A stretch of DNA of 64,000 nucleotides, from contig NZ_JACOOK010000005.1 of assembly GCF_014288115.1 (NCBI RefSeq), positions 1-64,000 of the forward strand, written 5' to 3'. The DNA comes from Alistipes_A hominis (GTDB lineage Bacteria; Bacteroidota; Bacteroidia; Bacteroidales; Rikenellaceae). Each line of letters opens with the position of its first letter. Within the stretch, counting starts at the first letter, position 1. The translations under genes were made by a program, and so were the position numbers. Below, in pieces: positions 1-6,691 of this stretch. The notes beneath the pieces are model-generated. The model was not told the DNA's origin, searched no databases, and saw nothing but the letters and a program-made list of their open reading frames with translations.

Positions 1-177
1 ACCGGCCCCGTAGTAGGGTTTGTCCAGATGAAGCCACAACTTCTCCTGATGGCGGGCACGCTCCGCCTGGAGAAAATCGACGATACGAAACGGAATCTCT
101 GTCGGATCGACGGCCCGCAACGGGATCGACGAAAGAATCGATAATAAAATTAAGAAATATCGGAGAGTTGTTTTCAT
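1..177 (-). CDS. MG2/TonB-type surface protein, N-terminal fragment (partial)
   Basis: This is a 59-codon frame that runs off the left edge of the window; its ATG is the complement of 175-177. It starts with a signal peptide (MKTT, then a hydrophobic stretch to about residue 20), followed by a segment ending in LWLHLDKPYYGAG. The pattern 'LHLDKPYY.AG' is typical of the start of large Bacteroidota envelope proteins with an alpha-2-macroglobulin MG2-like or carboxypeptidase-regulatory domain, often TonB-linked. Only the first residues are visible, so the exact family is uncertain. It reads away from the NVEALA/propeller genes and is separated from them by a terminator, so it is probably a separate transcript. 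Confidence 0.6.
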   Translation of the reverse strand, partial: MKTTLRYFLILLSILSSIPLRAVDPTEIPFRIVDFLQAERARHQEKLWLHLDKPYYGAG

Positions 178-285
178 ATTTCGCATAATTATTTTTATAT
201 TCATAGTGAAGTTAATTAATATTACCGAATATTGCAAAGCGCTTCTATTAAATTGCGTATTTCGACACGAGGGTGCTGTATAAAC

Positions 286-317
286 AAAAAAAGCCTGCAT
301 GAATCGCACATGCAGGC
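286..317 (-). terminator. Rho-independent terminator of the NVEALA/propeller operon
   Basis: On the minus strand a 9-bp perfect stem (GCCTGCATG / CATGCAGGC, 293-301 and 309-317) with a 7-base loop is followed by seven T residues (complement of 286-292). It lies about 45 bases after the stop codon of the propeller gene. Confidence 0.85.
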
Positions 318-362
318 CCTGTTCCCGAACAGATAAACTATCGGCGGACGTTATAAGCCGGG

Positions 363-1406
363 TTAAAGCAGTTGGAATTTGTAGAGTTTTGCGCCGTCGT
401 CGGCGATGCTGACGCCGTAGACGACATTCTCGTCTTCTTGATAATAGATTTTGGTCAACGGTTTGTCCGATTCGTAGCAGGCGACCGGATTGCCGTTCCA
501 GTCGAAGACCATCAGGTAGTCGCAGTCGTCGACGCCGGCCCGGTGTTTCTCAATGGATTTACCCGAATAGATGGCGCAGAAACGGTCGTTCCCCGCCGAT
601 ACGTCGTAAAATCCGTTTTTGTTGGTGCGGCGTATGCTGACTACCTCGCCTTCGATCACGACGTCCGCATAATGGAAATCGAGGCTGCATACGTTGACGA
701 TCGAGTCGTTGCGGATCGCGCTGATGTCGATCAGCCCGCCGTTGTAGTTGACGTAGACGAGGCGCCGGTGGTCGGGGCTGATGGCGAGCCGACCGCTGAG
801 ACAGATCCTGCTTTTGATGTGGTTGTCCAGTTTTCGGTACTCTTCCCGCACCGGGTATTCGCCGAAAAACCGGACGCTGCTGTCGGCCGTATTATAATAC
901 AGGTACATTCCGCCGTCGACACATCCCGTGAAGATAACGCACCGGTCGCCCCCGACGGCTGAAATATAGGGACCGTATTCTTTCGGAGCAGGGAAAAAAC
1001 GCTGGACGGAATCTCCGTTTGACGAGATTTCGATCACATAACGCTTGTTGCTTTCGACGGCCGTAATTTTCCCGTCTCCGGATGGAGAGAAAGCCGACAT
1101 TTGCAGTACTTCGCCCGGCCCATTGCCTTTCCGCAGCAGCACTTTCCGAGTGTTGTCTCTCAGATCGACCGAAATAACGACGTCCTTCGACCCCTGGCAC
1201 TGTACGAAAACCACCGAATCCCGTACGGCGATGGCTTTCGGCAGGAAAGCCTCGCTGCTATCCAAATCGAGCACTTCGGTTCCTGTAATCGGCATGACGG
1301 AACCGAAATACTCGACGGGGCTTCCCGGAAGCCTTTTATCGTTTTGACAGGCGGAAAATAAGGATGCGCACAGACCGGCGCAGACGAGGGTGCGCAGGGT
1401 GATCAT
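363..1406 (-). CDS. 6-bladed beta-propeller lipoprotein (BF3164/TolB-like type)
   Basis: The 347-residue product begins with a lipoprotein signal (MITLRTLVCAGLCASLFSAC), whose likely lipidated cysteine is residue 20. The rest is beta-rich with repeated blade-like segments (for example VFVQCQGSKDVV, ITAVESNKRYVI, YLMVFDWNGNPV). This fits the 6-bladed propeller lipoproteins of Bacteroidota that are commonly found next to NVEALA genes. Its ATG overlaps the stop codon of the upstream NVEALA gene (ATGA), so the two are translationally coupled. The family is widespread but has no established biochemical role; a function in sensing, binding or exporting the small partner is inference. Length is ordinary for the family and nothing is truncated. 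Confidence 0.8.
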   Translation of the reverse strand: MITLRTLVCAGLCASLFSACQNDKRLPGSPVEYFGSVMPITGTEVLDLDSSEAFLPKAIAVRDSVVFVQCQGSKDVVISVDLRDNTRKVLLRKGNGPGEVLQMSAFSPSGDGKITAVESNKRYVIEISSNGDSVQRFFPAPKEYGPYISAVGGDRCVIFTGCVDGGMYLYYNTADSSVRFFGEYPVREEYRKLDNHIKSRICLSGRLAISPDHRRLVYVNYNGGLIDISAIRNDSIVNVCSLDFHYADVVIEGEVVSIRRTNKNGFYDVSAGNDRFCAIYSGKSIEKHRAGVDDCDYLMVFDWNGNPVACYESDKPLTKIYYQEDENVVYGVSIADDGAKLYKFQLL

Positions 1407-1645
1407 TTGTTTCGCATGCCTTCTGTAGCTGAATCCGGTTCACTTCCTGTCCCATGTATTATGCAATAACCAGACACATTTTCACATTCTCCGGAACCAC
1501 CGCTCTCCGAATCGGCCAAAGCCTCTATATTTTTATGGAGCAGATTAACTGTTTCCGTGCTCTCATCCGACGAAAAAACGAAATAGGATACGACGGATAC
1601 TACTAAGAACAAACTAACGATAGCTAAATACCAAGTTTTTTTCAT
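1403..1645 (-). CDS. NVEALA-family small exported peptide
   Basis: The 80-residue product has a lysine start (MKKTWY), one membrane or signal segment (about residues 5-24), then a helix ending in NIEALADSESGG (about residues 39-50). A short Cys-containing tail follows (GECENVSGYC). NIEALA corresponds to the NVEALA signature of a Bacteroidota family of about 70-90 residues. The signature is followed by a Gly-Gly pair, which superficially resembles leader-peptide processing sites, and the tail holds two cysteines (in GECEN and SGYC). Function is unknown in the family. The gene overlaps the propeller lipoprotein by ATGA and faces a two-component system across a 134-base intergenic region. The name rests on the signature and the context. 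Confidence 0.75.
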   Translation of the reverse strand: MKKTWYLAIVSLFLVVSVVSYFVFSSDESTETVNLLHKNIEALADSESGGSGECENVSGYCIIHGTGSEPDSATEGMRNK

Positions 1646-1684
1646 TTTTTATTAAAATTGCACTACAAAAGTGCCTAAGACTCT

Positions 1685-1717
1685 GATCTTTTTTATTCCT
1701 TTTTTGTTCCTTTTTTA
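1685..1717. promoter_or_regulatory. Three 11-bp-phased repeats (CTTTTTT core), candidate response-regulator site
   Basis: The core CTTTTTT begins at 1688, 1699 and 1710, exactly 11 bases apart. The second and third units are near-identical 11-mers (TTCCTTTTTTG, TTCCTTTTTTA). OmpR/PhoB-family response regulators bind tandem direct repeats with 11-bp phasing, and such a regulator gene follows at 3129. The array lies in the divergent region between the NVEALA and kinase genes, upstream of the kinase -7 element. Simple T-tract repetition is the alternative explanation. Confidence 0.45.
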
Positions 1718-1739
1718 TGCCGTTCAGAATTTATATTAT

Positions 1740-1747
1740 TACATTTG
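1740..1747 (+). promoter_or_regulatory. Promoter -7 element for the histidine kinase operon
   Basis: TACATTTG matches the Bacteroidota sigma-ABfr -7 consensus TAnnTTTG, 32 bases before the kinase ATG. No good -33 TTTG is placed correctly; the 11-bp repeats occupy that zone, which would suit an activated promoter (inference). Confidence 0.55.
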
Positions 1748-1779
1748 TCTCCACAGATACTATCTAATAACTTAAATAT

Positions 1780-3123
1780 ATGAAAATAAGATTAGGAATA
1801 AGTTTAGTCGTGGCTATTATTGCCGTTGTGGGATTACTGTACCTGCAATATGTTTGGATTCAAAAGTTATATTTGATTGAACAAAATCGTATTCGAATTA
1901 CAGCACTCTCCGTGTTGGATGTTGTAATGGCAGATGAACTTGTAACAAGCAGTCTTGAATGGCAAAAACGGTATTTTGACAGAGGCAAAACCCTTCCTCA
2001 TTCTACGATTTCTTATGATATTGAGGGTTTGGAAATTGTTGTGATTCGAGAAGGGTTTCCTAAAATCAGAAAAAAGTATGATTCGAGAGATGAGTTTTTT
2101 CGTTTTCAGCGATGGAATTTAGCCAGATACCATTTCAGCGGAATGAACCTTTCTCGATTGGATTCTGCCTATGCAAAACATTTGGCAAAGTACGATATCA
2201 AACTGCCGTATGTTATCGAAAAGATAGACTGTGCGACGCAGAAGCCTATCGGGGCGACTGTCAGTCGGGAGGTCAGCAAGAATTACGGGCTCGTGACCGA
2301 TTCGCTGCCGTTGGGGATCGACGGCAAGGCCGCGTTGGTCGTCCGTTTCGACAATTCGTATTCGGCGATGTTCCGCCATATGCAGCGTTTTCTGGTGTCG
2401 TCCATCGAGATCGTCGTAATTCTCATTCTGATCCTGTACTTCTTGATCTATACGATATTTTATCAGAAACGGGTGTCCGAACAACTCAAGAACATGTCGC
2501 ACGAGATGAGGAATCCGATTGCGTTCTTACAGCGGGTGCTGGATTCGCTGCCCGATGCCCAGCGGCGGAGCAGGCTCGTGAAGGTCGGCGAATTCAAAAT
2601 CACGCTGGCCAATCTAATGCTCGATAAGTTGTTGACGATCAAGAAAGCGAGAATCGACATACATCCCGAAGAGTTCAGCGTCCGGCAGTTGCTCGACAAC
2701 GTGATGATGCAGTACGAACTGATGCTGGAACCGACCGGCAAAATCAAGTTGGAGTACGAGACGACGCAGGAGTTGATCACTGCCGACAAACTGTGTTTTC
2801 TGAACGCGATCGTCAATCTGGTGGACAATGCGATCAAGTATTCGTCGGGAGCTCCCGACATATTCGTGCGGTGCTTCACGGCCGGCGATTACTTGTGCGT
2901 TTCGGTGACCGATCACGGCGTCGGCATTCCGAAGAAATACCTCAAACGGATCTTCCGGCGCGAGTTCCGCATCCCGAAAGGCAAGACGGTACGGTGCACC
3001 GGATTCGGTATCGGCCTGAGCTACATTAAGATGATCGCCAAAGCCCACAAAGGTAAGATCACGGTCAGCAGTATTTACAAAAAAGGTAGTACCTTTACGC
3101 TATCGATACCCAAAAATAGATAA
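1780..3123 (+). CDS. Sensor histidine kinase
   Basis: The 447-residue kinase has a first membrane helix (about 5-25), an extracytoplasmic sensor domain (about 26-203) with no recognisable fold, a second helix (about 205-228) and a cytoplasmic catalytic core. Visible kinase motifs are the H-box MSHEMRNP with His241, the N-box NLVDNAIKYS with Asn350, the G1 box DHGVGIPK from Asp378 and the G2 box GFGIGLSY from Gly408. All are intact. The response regulator gene follows after 5 bases. The gene is a compositional mosaic: about 38% GC (158/420, hand count) over 1801-2220 and about 61% (73/120) over 2221-2340, with the break inside the sensor domain near residue 147. The signal sensed is unknown; the divergent NVEALA/propeller pair is the obvious candidate (inference). 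Confidence 0.92.
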   Translation: MKIRLGISLVVAIIAVVGLLYLQYVWIQKLYLIEQNRIRITALSVLDVVMADELVTSSLEWQKRYFDRGKTLPHSTISYDIEGLEIVVIREGFPKIRKKYDSRDEFFRFQRWNLARYHFSGMNLSRLDSAYAKHLAKYDIKLPYVIEKIDCATQKPIGATVSREVSKNYGLVTDSLPLGIDGKAALVVRFDNSYSAMFRHMQRFLVSSIEIVVILILILYFLIYTIFYQKRVSEQLKNMSHEMRNPIAFLQRVLDSLPDAQRRSRLVKVGEFKITLANLMLDKLLTIKKARIDIHPEEFSVRQLLDNVMMQYELMLEPTGKIKLEYETTQELITADKLCFLNAIVNLVDNAIKYSSGAPDIFVRCFTAGDYLCVSVTDHGVGIPKKYLKRIFRREFRIPKGKTVRCTGFGIGLSYIKMIAKAHKGKITVSSIYKKGSTFTLSIPKNR

Positions 3124-3128
3124 GGATT

Positions 3129-3863
3129 ATGGATTCTCAAATTGCCAGTTATTCGTTATTGTATGCGGAAGACGACCAATGGTTGGCGGAACCGATTATC
3201 GCCAGTTTGCAAAAGGACGGGTATGAAGTGATCTATGCTCACGACGGTTTCGATGCGCTGGCCAAATACAGACGGTTGCATCCCGACATCATTTTGCTCG
3301 ACATACGAATGCCCGGACTGGACGGATACGAGGTCGCCAAGGAAATCCGGAAGGAAGACCCCGGAGTGCCGATTTTGTTCCTGACCGTTCTGTCCGATCC
3401 GAAAGATGCGATCAAGGGATTGAGCGTCGGCGCAGACGATTACATCCGCAAGAGCGTTGCGGTGGAGGAATTGAAAGCCCGTCTGATTTCGAAACTGCGG
3501 AACCAGCGTCCGAAGTTGAAACGGATTCTCGATATCACACCGCGCACGACGCTCAATACGATCAGTCACGAGATTACCATCGACGGCGCCGTTCACAAGC
3601 TGACGCAGAAAGAATACGAGTTGATTTACCACTTCTGCCATCACATGAACGTGATTCACGAAAGACCGGCGTTGGAAGATCTGCTGTGGCCGGGAAATAC
3701 GAACGGAAACAATTACCTGAATAAATGCATTTCGAGCGTCCGCGGGATTCTGCGCCGCGACGATGCGATCCAGATAATTACTTACAACCGGGCCGGCGTG
3801 ATGTTTTGCATCAAGGATTCCGAAGAGACGGAGGAAAAGCAGGAAGGTTGTCTACAGGAGTGA
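3129..3863 (+). CDS. OmpR/PhoB-family response regulator
   Basis: The 244-residue regulator has a receiver domain (about 8-122) and a C-terminal winged-helix DNA-binding domain (about 140-232). Receiver residues are visible: acidic pocket Glu14-Asp15-Asp16, phosphoacceptor Asp58 (LLDIRMPGLDGYE), Thr86 (LFLTVLSD) and Lys108. Lys108 is followed by Ser where Pro is usual. The C-terminal part (HKLTQKEYELIYHF ... LWPG ... YLNKCISSVRGILR) is typical of Trans_reg_C domains and resembles Bacteroides RprY-type regulators. It is co-transcribed with the kinase 5 bases upstream. It likely controls its own operon and the divergent NVEALA operon, since a tandem 11-bp repeat sits between them (inference). 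Confidence 0.92.
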   Translation: MDSQIASYSLLYAEDDQWLAEPIIASLQKDGYEVIYAHDGFDALAKYRRLHPDIILLDIRMPGLDGYEVAKEIRKEDPGVPILFLTVLSDPKDAIKGLSVGADDYIRKSVAVEELKARLISKLRNQRPKLKRILDITPRTTLNTISHEITIDGAVHKLTQKEYELIYHFCHHMNVIHERPALEDLLWPGNTNGNNYLNKCISSVRGILRRDDAIQIITYNRAGVMFCIKDSEETEEKQEGCLQE

Positions 3864-3880
3864 TCGGCTTGCGGATATAA

Positions 3881-3926
3881 AAATAAACGATACGGACGAC
3901 CGCGCGGTCGTCCGTATCGTTTATTT
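3881..3926. terminator. Bidirectional terminator, perfect 46-nt palindrome
   Basis: Two 23-base arms are perfectly complementary (beginning AAATAAACGATACGG and ending in its reverse complement). The A-rich outer ends act as T-runs in both directions. It lies between the convergent response regulator and DUF2795 genes. Confidence 0.85.
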
Positions 3927-3939
3927 CGAATCGTTCGGT

Positions 3940-4161
3940 TTAATATTCCTCTTCGTTGAAGAAAAAGTCGTCTTTGCTCGGGTAATCGGGCCAGATATCT
4001 TCGATGCTTTCGTAGATCTCGCCTTCGTCCTCGATCTCTTCGAGATTTTCGATGACTTCCAGCGGGGCACCCGAACGCGTAGCGTAATCGATCAATTCGT
4101 CTTTAGTGGCAGGCCACGGAGCATCTTCCAGTTTCGACGCCAATTCTAATGTCCAGTACAT
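3940..4161 (-). CDS. DUF2795 family small acidic protein
   Basis: The 73-residue protein is very acidic in its second half and ends in an FFFNEEEY-type tail. The N-terminal part (MYWTLELASKLEDAPWPATKDELIDYA) matches DUF2795, a small domain widespread in Bacteroidota. No catalytic residues are apparent and the role is unknown. It is monocistronic: it has its own -7 element at complement(4203..4210) and ends at the palindromic terminator. The complete small domain and good promoter spacing support it as a real gene. Confidence 0.8.
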   Translation of the reverse strand: MYWTLELASKLEDAPWPATKDELIDYATRSGAPLEVIENLEEIEDEGEIYESIEDIWPDYPSKDDFFFNEEEY

Positions 4162-4202
4162 GATCGTATGAGTTTTTGGTTATATATTCGGATTTTAGTT
4201 TG

Positions 4203-4210
4203 CAAAATTA
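4203..4210 (-). promoter_or_regulatory. Promoter -7 element for DUF2795
   Basis: TAATTTTG on the minus strand matches TAnnTTTG about 41 bases upstream of the DUF2795 ATG. No convincing -33 TTTG is seen. Confidence 0.5.
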
Positions 4211-4219
4211 AAAAAAAAT

Positions 4220-4777
4220 TCATTTATCGTACACCCAGAGTATTTCTTTTACGTTAAAATCTTCGGTGAGCCTGCGGCCGAGGACGTAAAAGTAGTCCGA
4301 TAAACGATTGATATACTGTCTAATGTATTCGTTCACAGTGTATTGTTCAGACAGGGTCAGGACGATCCGTTCCGTTCGGCGGCAAATCGTGCGGCAAATG
4401 TGGCACAGCGATACGGCCGGGTGTCCGCCGGGCAGCGTGAATTTCGCGATCGCCGGCAGCGTAGACTGCATGGCGTCGATCCGGTTTTCGAGAAACAGCG
4501 CTTTTTCGGGGCCGAATTCCGGCAGGTATTTAGGCGCTTCGCCTTCGGTCGCCAGGTGAGAGGCAGCCCGCATCAGATGGTCGAGCACCGCCAGCAGATC
4601 GTCCCGGTAAGGCGACAGGCGGGGCGTGTCGTCCAGGTTGTCGCGCAGGTAGGCGGTAAAGGACATCAGTTCGTCCACGGTGCCGTATGCCTCGAGACGG
4701 GGGTGGTTTTTGGGAACCCGTTGGCCTCCGACCAGGGAAGTGGTTCCTTTGTCTCCTTTTTTCGTGTACACTTTCAT
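4220..4777 (-). CDS. Cob(I)yrinic acid a,c-diamide adenosyltransferase, PduO type
   Basis: The 185-residue protein converts cob(I)alamin and ATP to adenosylcobalamin, the cofactor of methylmalonyl-CoA mutase. The N-terminal ATP-binding motif KVYTKKGDKGTTSLVGG (2-18), the early GTVDELMSF segment and the C-terminal helix motif RRTERIVL are those of PduO-type trimeric enzymes, and the length is normal. It is the last gene of a minus-strand run (BaiN flavoprotein, HSPF protein, this gene) with a 20-base gap. Its presence agrees with the carboxyltransferase and biotin carrier genes at 8.7-10.6 kb, which point to a cobalamin-dependent propionate/succinate pathway. Confidence 0.93.
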   Translation of the reverse strand: MKVYTKKGDKGTTSLVGGQRVPKNHPRLEAYGTVDELMSFTAYLRDNLDDTPRLSPYRDDLLAVLDHLMRAASHLATEGEAPKYLPEFGPEKALFLENRIDAMQSTLPAIAKFTLPGGHPAVSLCHICRTICRRTERIVLTLSEQYTVNEYIRQYINRLSDYFYVLGRRLTEDFNVKEILWVYDK

Positions 4778-4797
4778 CGTTCGGAATGTTTAATAGG

Positions 4798-5331
4798 TTA
4801 TATGCGGTAATGTTGGGGCGGAAGTTTGGGGTTGAAAAAGTAAATCGTCATGACGCGCCGGTCTACGCTGACGCACGGGTAATGCTGCCAGATCTGTTGC
4901 GCGAAGCGCCAGTGGCGCGCGCTCCGGTGCGGAGACAGGATGATCATGCAACCTTTGTCTTCCGAGACCCGGTGCGCCGTCGCCGCGATGGTTTCCAACG
5001 TCACGTCCGGAAGCAGTATGCAAAGGTTGCGCCCGGATGCCGGTTTCGGAGGGCCTACGTTCGGGATCAGCGTAAAACTGTCCAGCCGGCAATGCGTGTA
5101 AAGGTTCTGGATTTTCACCGCGTGCCGGTGCCCTACCCGCTTGCTGCGCAGCGCGTCGTAAAGCGTCGTATCGCAACCGGTAATCCGGTCTTTCATAAAT
5201 ACGTTCCGGACAATGCCGTACATGAACGGCGAATGGATGCCGTGTCCTCGCCAATGGCGGACATGGATGTGCGCCCTGACCCGGAAGTAGCCTCTGAAAA
5301 GGCGTTGTTTTATCTTTTTAATACCGTTCAT
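4798..5331 (-). CDS. HSPF-motif protein resembling a SAM methyltransferase but shortened
   Basis: The 177-residue product has the motif GHGIHSPFMYGIVRNVF (about residues 29-45), which marks the start of a Bacteroidota group of SAM-dependent methyltransferase-like proteins. Its C-terminal end (VDRRVMTIYFFNP, then LPPQHYRI) also resembles the end of that group. The central Rossmann segment with the glycine-rich SAM-binding loop (an ELG.G-type motif) is not visible, and the protein is shorter than the roughly 240 residues expected from memory of the family. It is probably not an active methyltransferase, though its frame is intact. It sits 5 bases after the flavoprotein gene and 20 before the adenosyltransferase gene. 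Confidence 0.65.
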   Translation of the reverse strand: MNGIKKIKQRLFRGYFRVRAHIHVRHWRGHGIHSPFMYGIVRNVFMKDRITGCDTTLYDALRSKRVGHRHAVKIQNLYTHCRLDSFTLIPNVGPPKPASGRNLCILLPDVTLETIAATAHRVSEDKGCMIILSPHRSARHWRFAQQIWQHYPCVSVDRRVMTIYFFNPKLPPQHYRI

Positions 5332-5336
5332 AGCCT

Positions 5337-6593
5337 TTATTTATTTCCGAGCATCTGTCCGGCCAGATGTCCGGTCGAATAGGCGATCTGCAGGTTGTAT
5401 CCGCCCGTATCGGCGTCGATGTCGAGTAATTCGCCCGCGAAATAGAGCCCTTTTACCAGACGCGATTGCATCGTTTGCGGATCGACCTCTGCGGTCGAGA
5501 CGCCGCCGGCGGTGACAATGGCCTCCTCGAACGGGCGATAGTCGCTGATCGGCAGCCGGAAAAGTTTCAGTTGTCCGACGATTTTATCGAGTTCCGGAGC
5601 TTTTACGGCATTTAGCGGCAGCCGTTCGGGTATTTGCAGACTGGCTGCGAACGGACGGATCAATTGTGCGGGAAGCAATTTGCGCAACAGACTGCTCAGC
5701 AGCGCCTGCGGGCCGAGTGTTTCGGTTTCCCGGGCGATCCGTTCTCTCAACTGGGTCGGGTTCAGCGCCGGTTTCAGATCGAGGTCGACGGCGACTCGCT
5801 GTCCGTCGATTAGCGCGTCCACGGCCTGACGGCTCATCCGCAGGGTCACAGGGCCGCTGACGAAAGGGGTGAATTCGAGTTCGCCGAATTCCTGTTGAAC
5901 GTAGCGGTCGTCGATTGCCAGGCGGGCGGATATGTTTTTCAGGCGCAAACCTTTCAGACTCTCCGCAAACGGGAGCGACGTTTCGAGCGGAGTCAGCGAC
6001 GGCCGGATTTCGACGATGGCGTGGCCGAGCCGGTGCGCCAGCAGGTAGCCGTCGCCCGTGGAGCCGGTAGCCGGATAAGAAGCGCCTCCCGTGGCGAGCA
6101 ATACGCAGGAGGCCGTCACCCGTTCCGAGTCGTTTCGGGCCGTGCTTAGCGTAACTCCCGAAACCCGGCCTCCCGCGGTGTGCACTTCGGTCACCCGGGT
6201 ATGGCATACGATCTGCGCTCCCTGTTCCCTGCTCCACCGCACATGGGCGTCGGCAATGTCCCAGGCGCGTCCGCTGGCGGGGAAAACTCGTTCTCCGCGT
6301 TCGATGGTCAGCGGAACGCCGATCCGTTCGAAAAAAGAGACCGTTTCCCGGTTGCCGAACCGTGCCAGCGCAGGGGCGAAAAAGTCGGAAGAGCTGCGGA
6401 CTTTTTGCAGGAATTCCTCCGGCCGCCGCATGTTGGTCAGGTTGCAGCGGCCTTTGCCGGTGATCCGGACTTTCCGCTGCGGCTTTTCCATCTTTTCGCA
6501 GACCAGGACGCTGAATCCGGCCTGTGCGGCTATCCCCGCAGCCATGATCCCGGCGGCCCCTCCGCCCGCTATGATAAGGTCGAAATTCCTCAA
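5337..6593 (-). CDS. NAD(P)/FAD-dependent oxidoreductase, HI0933/BaiN-like flavoprotein
   Basis: The protein has an N-terminal dinucleotide-binding motif (FDLIIAGGGAAGIMAAG) followed by RKVRITGKGRCNLTN, a signature of the HI0933/BaiN family. The C-terminus (GGVSTAEVDPQTMQS ... YFAGELLDIDADTGGYNLQIAYSTG) completes the FAD site. The reaction is unknown for most members; some reduce bile-acid intermediates. The frame is open to an ATG at 6677, but a TATCTTTG -7 element lies inside it at complement(6611..6618) and the extension overlaps the divergent nusB leader. A TTG start at 6593 (418 aa, MRNFDLIIAGG) therefore fits better. The GTG at 6611 is an alternative only if that promoter is not real. 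It heads the run HSPF protein, adenosyltransferase. Confidence 0.85.
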   Translation of the reverse strand: MRNFDLIIAGGGAAGIMAAGIAAQAGFSVLVCEKMEKPQRKVRITGKGRCNLTNMRRPEEFLQKVRSSSDFFAPALARFGNRETVSFFERIGVPLTIERGERVFPASGRAWDIADAHVRWSREQGAQIVCHTRVTEVHTAGGRVSGVTLSTARNDSERVTASCVLLATGGASYPATGSTGDGYLLAHRLGHAIVEIRPSLTPLETSLPFAESLKGLRLKNISARLAIDDRYVQQEFGELEFTPFVSGPVTLRMSRQAVDALIDGQRVAVDLDLKPALNPTQLRERIARETETLGPQALLSSLLRKLLPAQLIRPFAASLQIPERLPLNAVKAPELDKIVGQLKLFRLPISDYRPFEEAIVTAGGVSTAEVDPQTMQSRLVKGLYFAGELLDIDADTGGYNLQIAYSTGHLAGQMLGNK

Positions 6594-6610
6594 TTCCGTA
6601 AAATTTTCCA

Positions 6611-6618
6611 CAAAGATA
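6611..6618 (-). promoter_or_regulatory. Promoter -7 element for the BaiN-like flavoprotein
   Basis: TATCTTTG on the minus strand, an exact TAnnTTTG match, 18 bases upstream of the proposed TTG start. It lies back to back with the nusB promoter. Confidence 0.55.
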
Positions 6619-6659
6619 AAAATTTCGGAGTGTTTCTTTCCGGTTCCCGAAAAAATCCG

Positions 6660-6667
6660 TAGATTTG
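6660..6667 (+). promoter_or_regulatory. Promoter -7 element for nusB
   Basis: TAGATTTG matches TAnnTTTG, 25 bases before the nusB ATG. A purine-rich AAGGAAG just before the ATG may serve as ribosome binding site. Confidence 0.55.
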
Positions 6668-6691
6668 CGATCCCCAATAGCTCTAAGGAAG

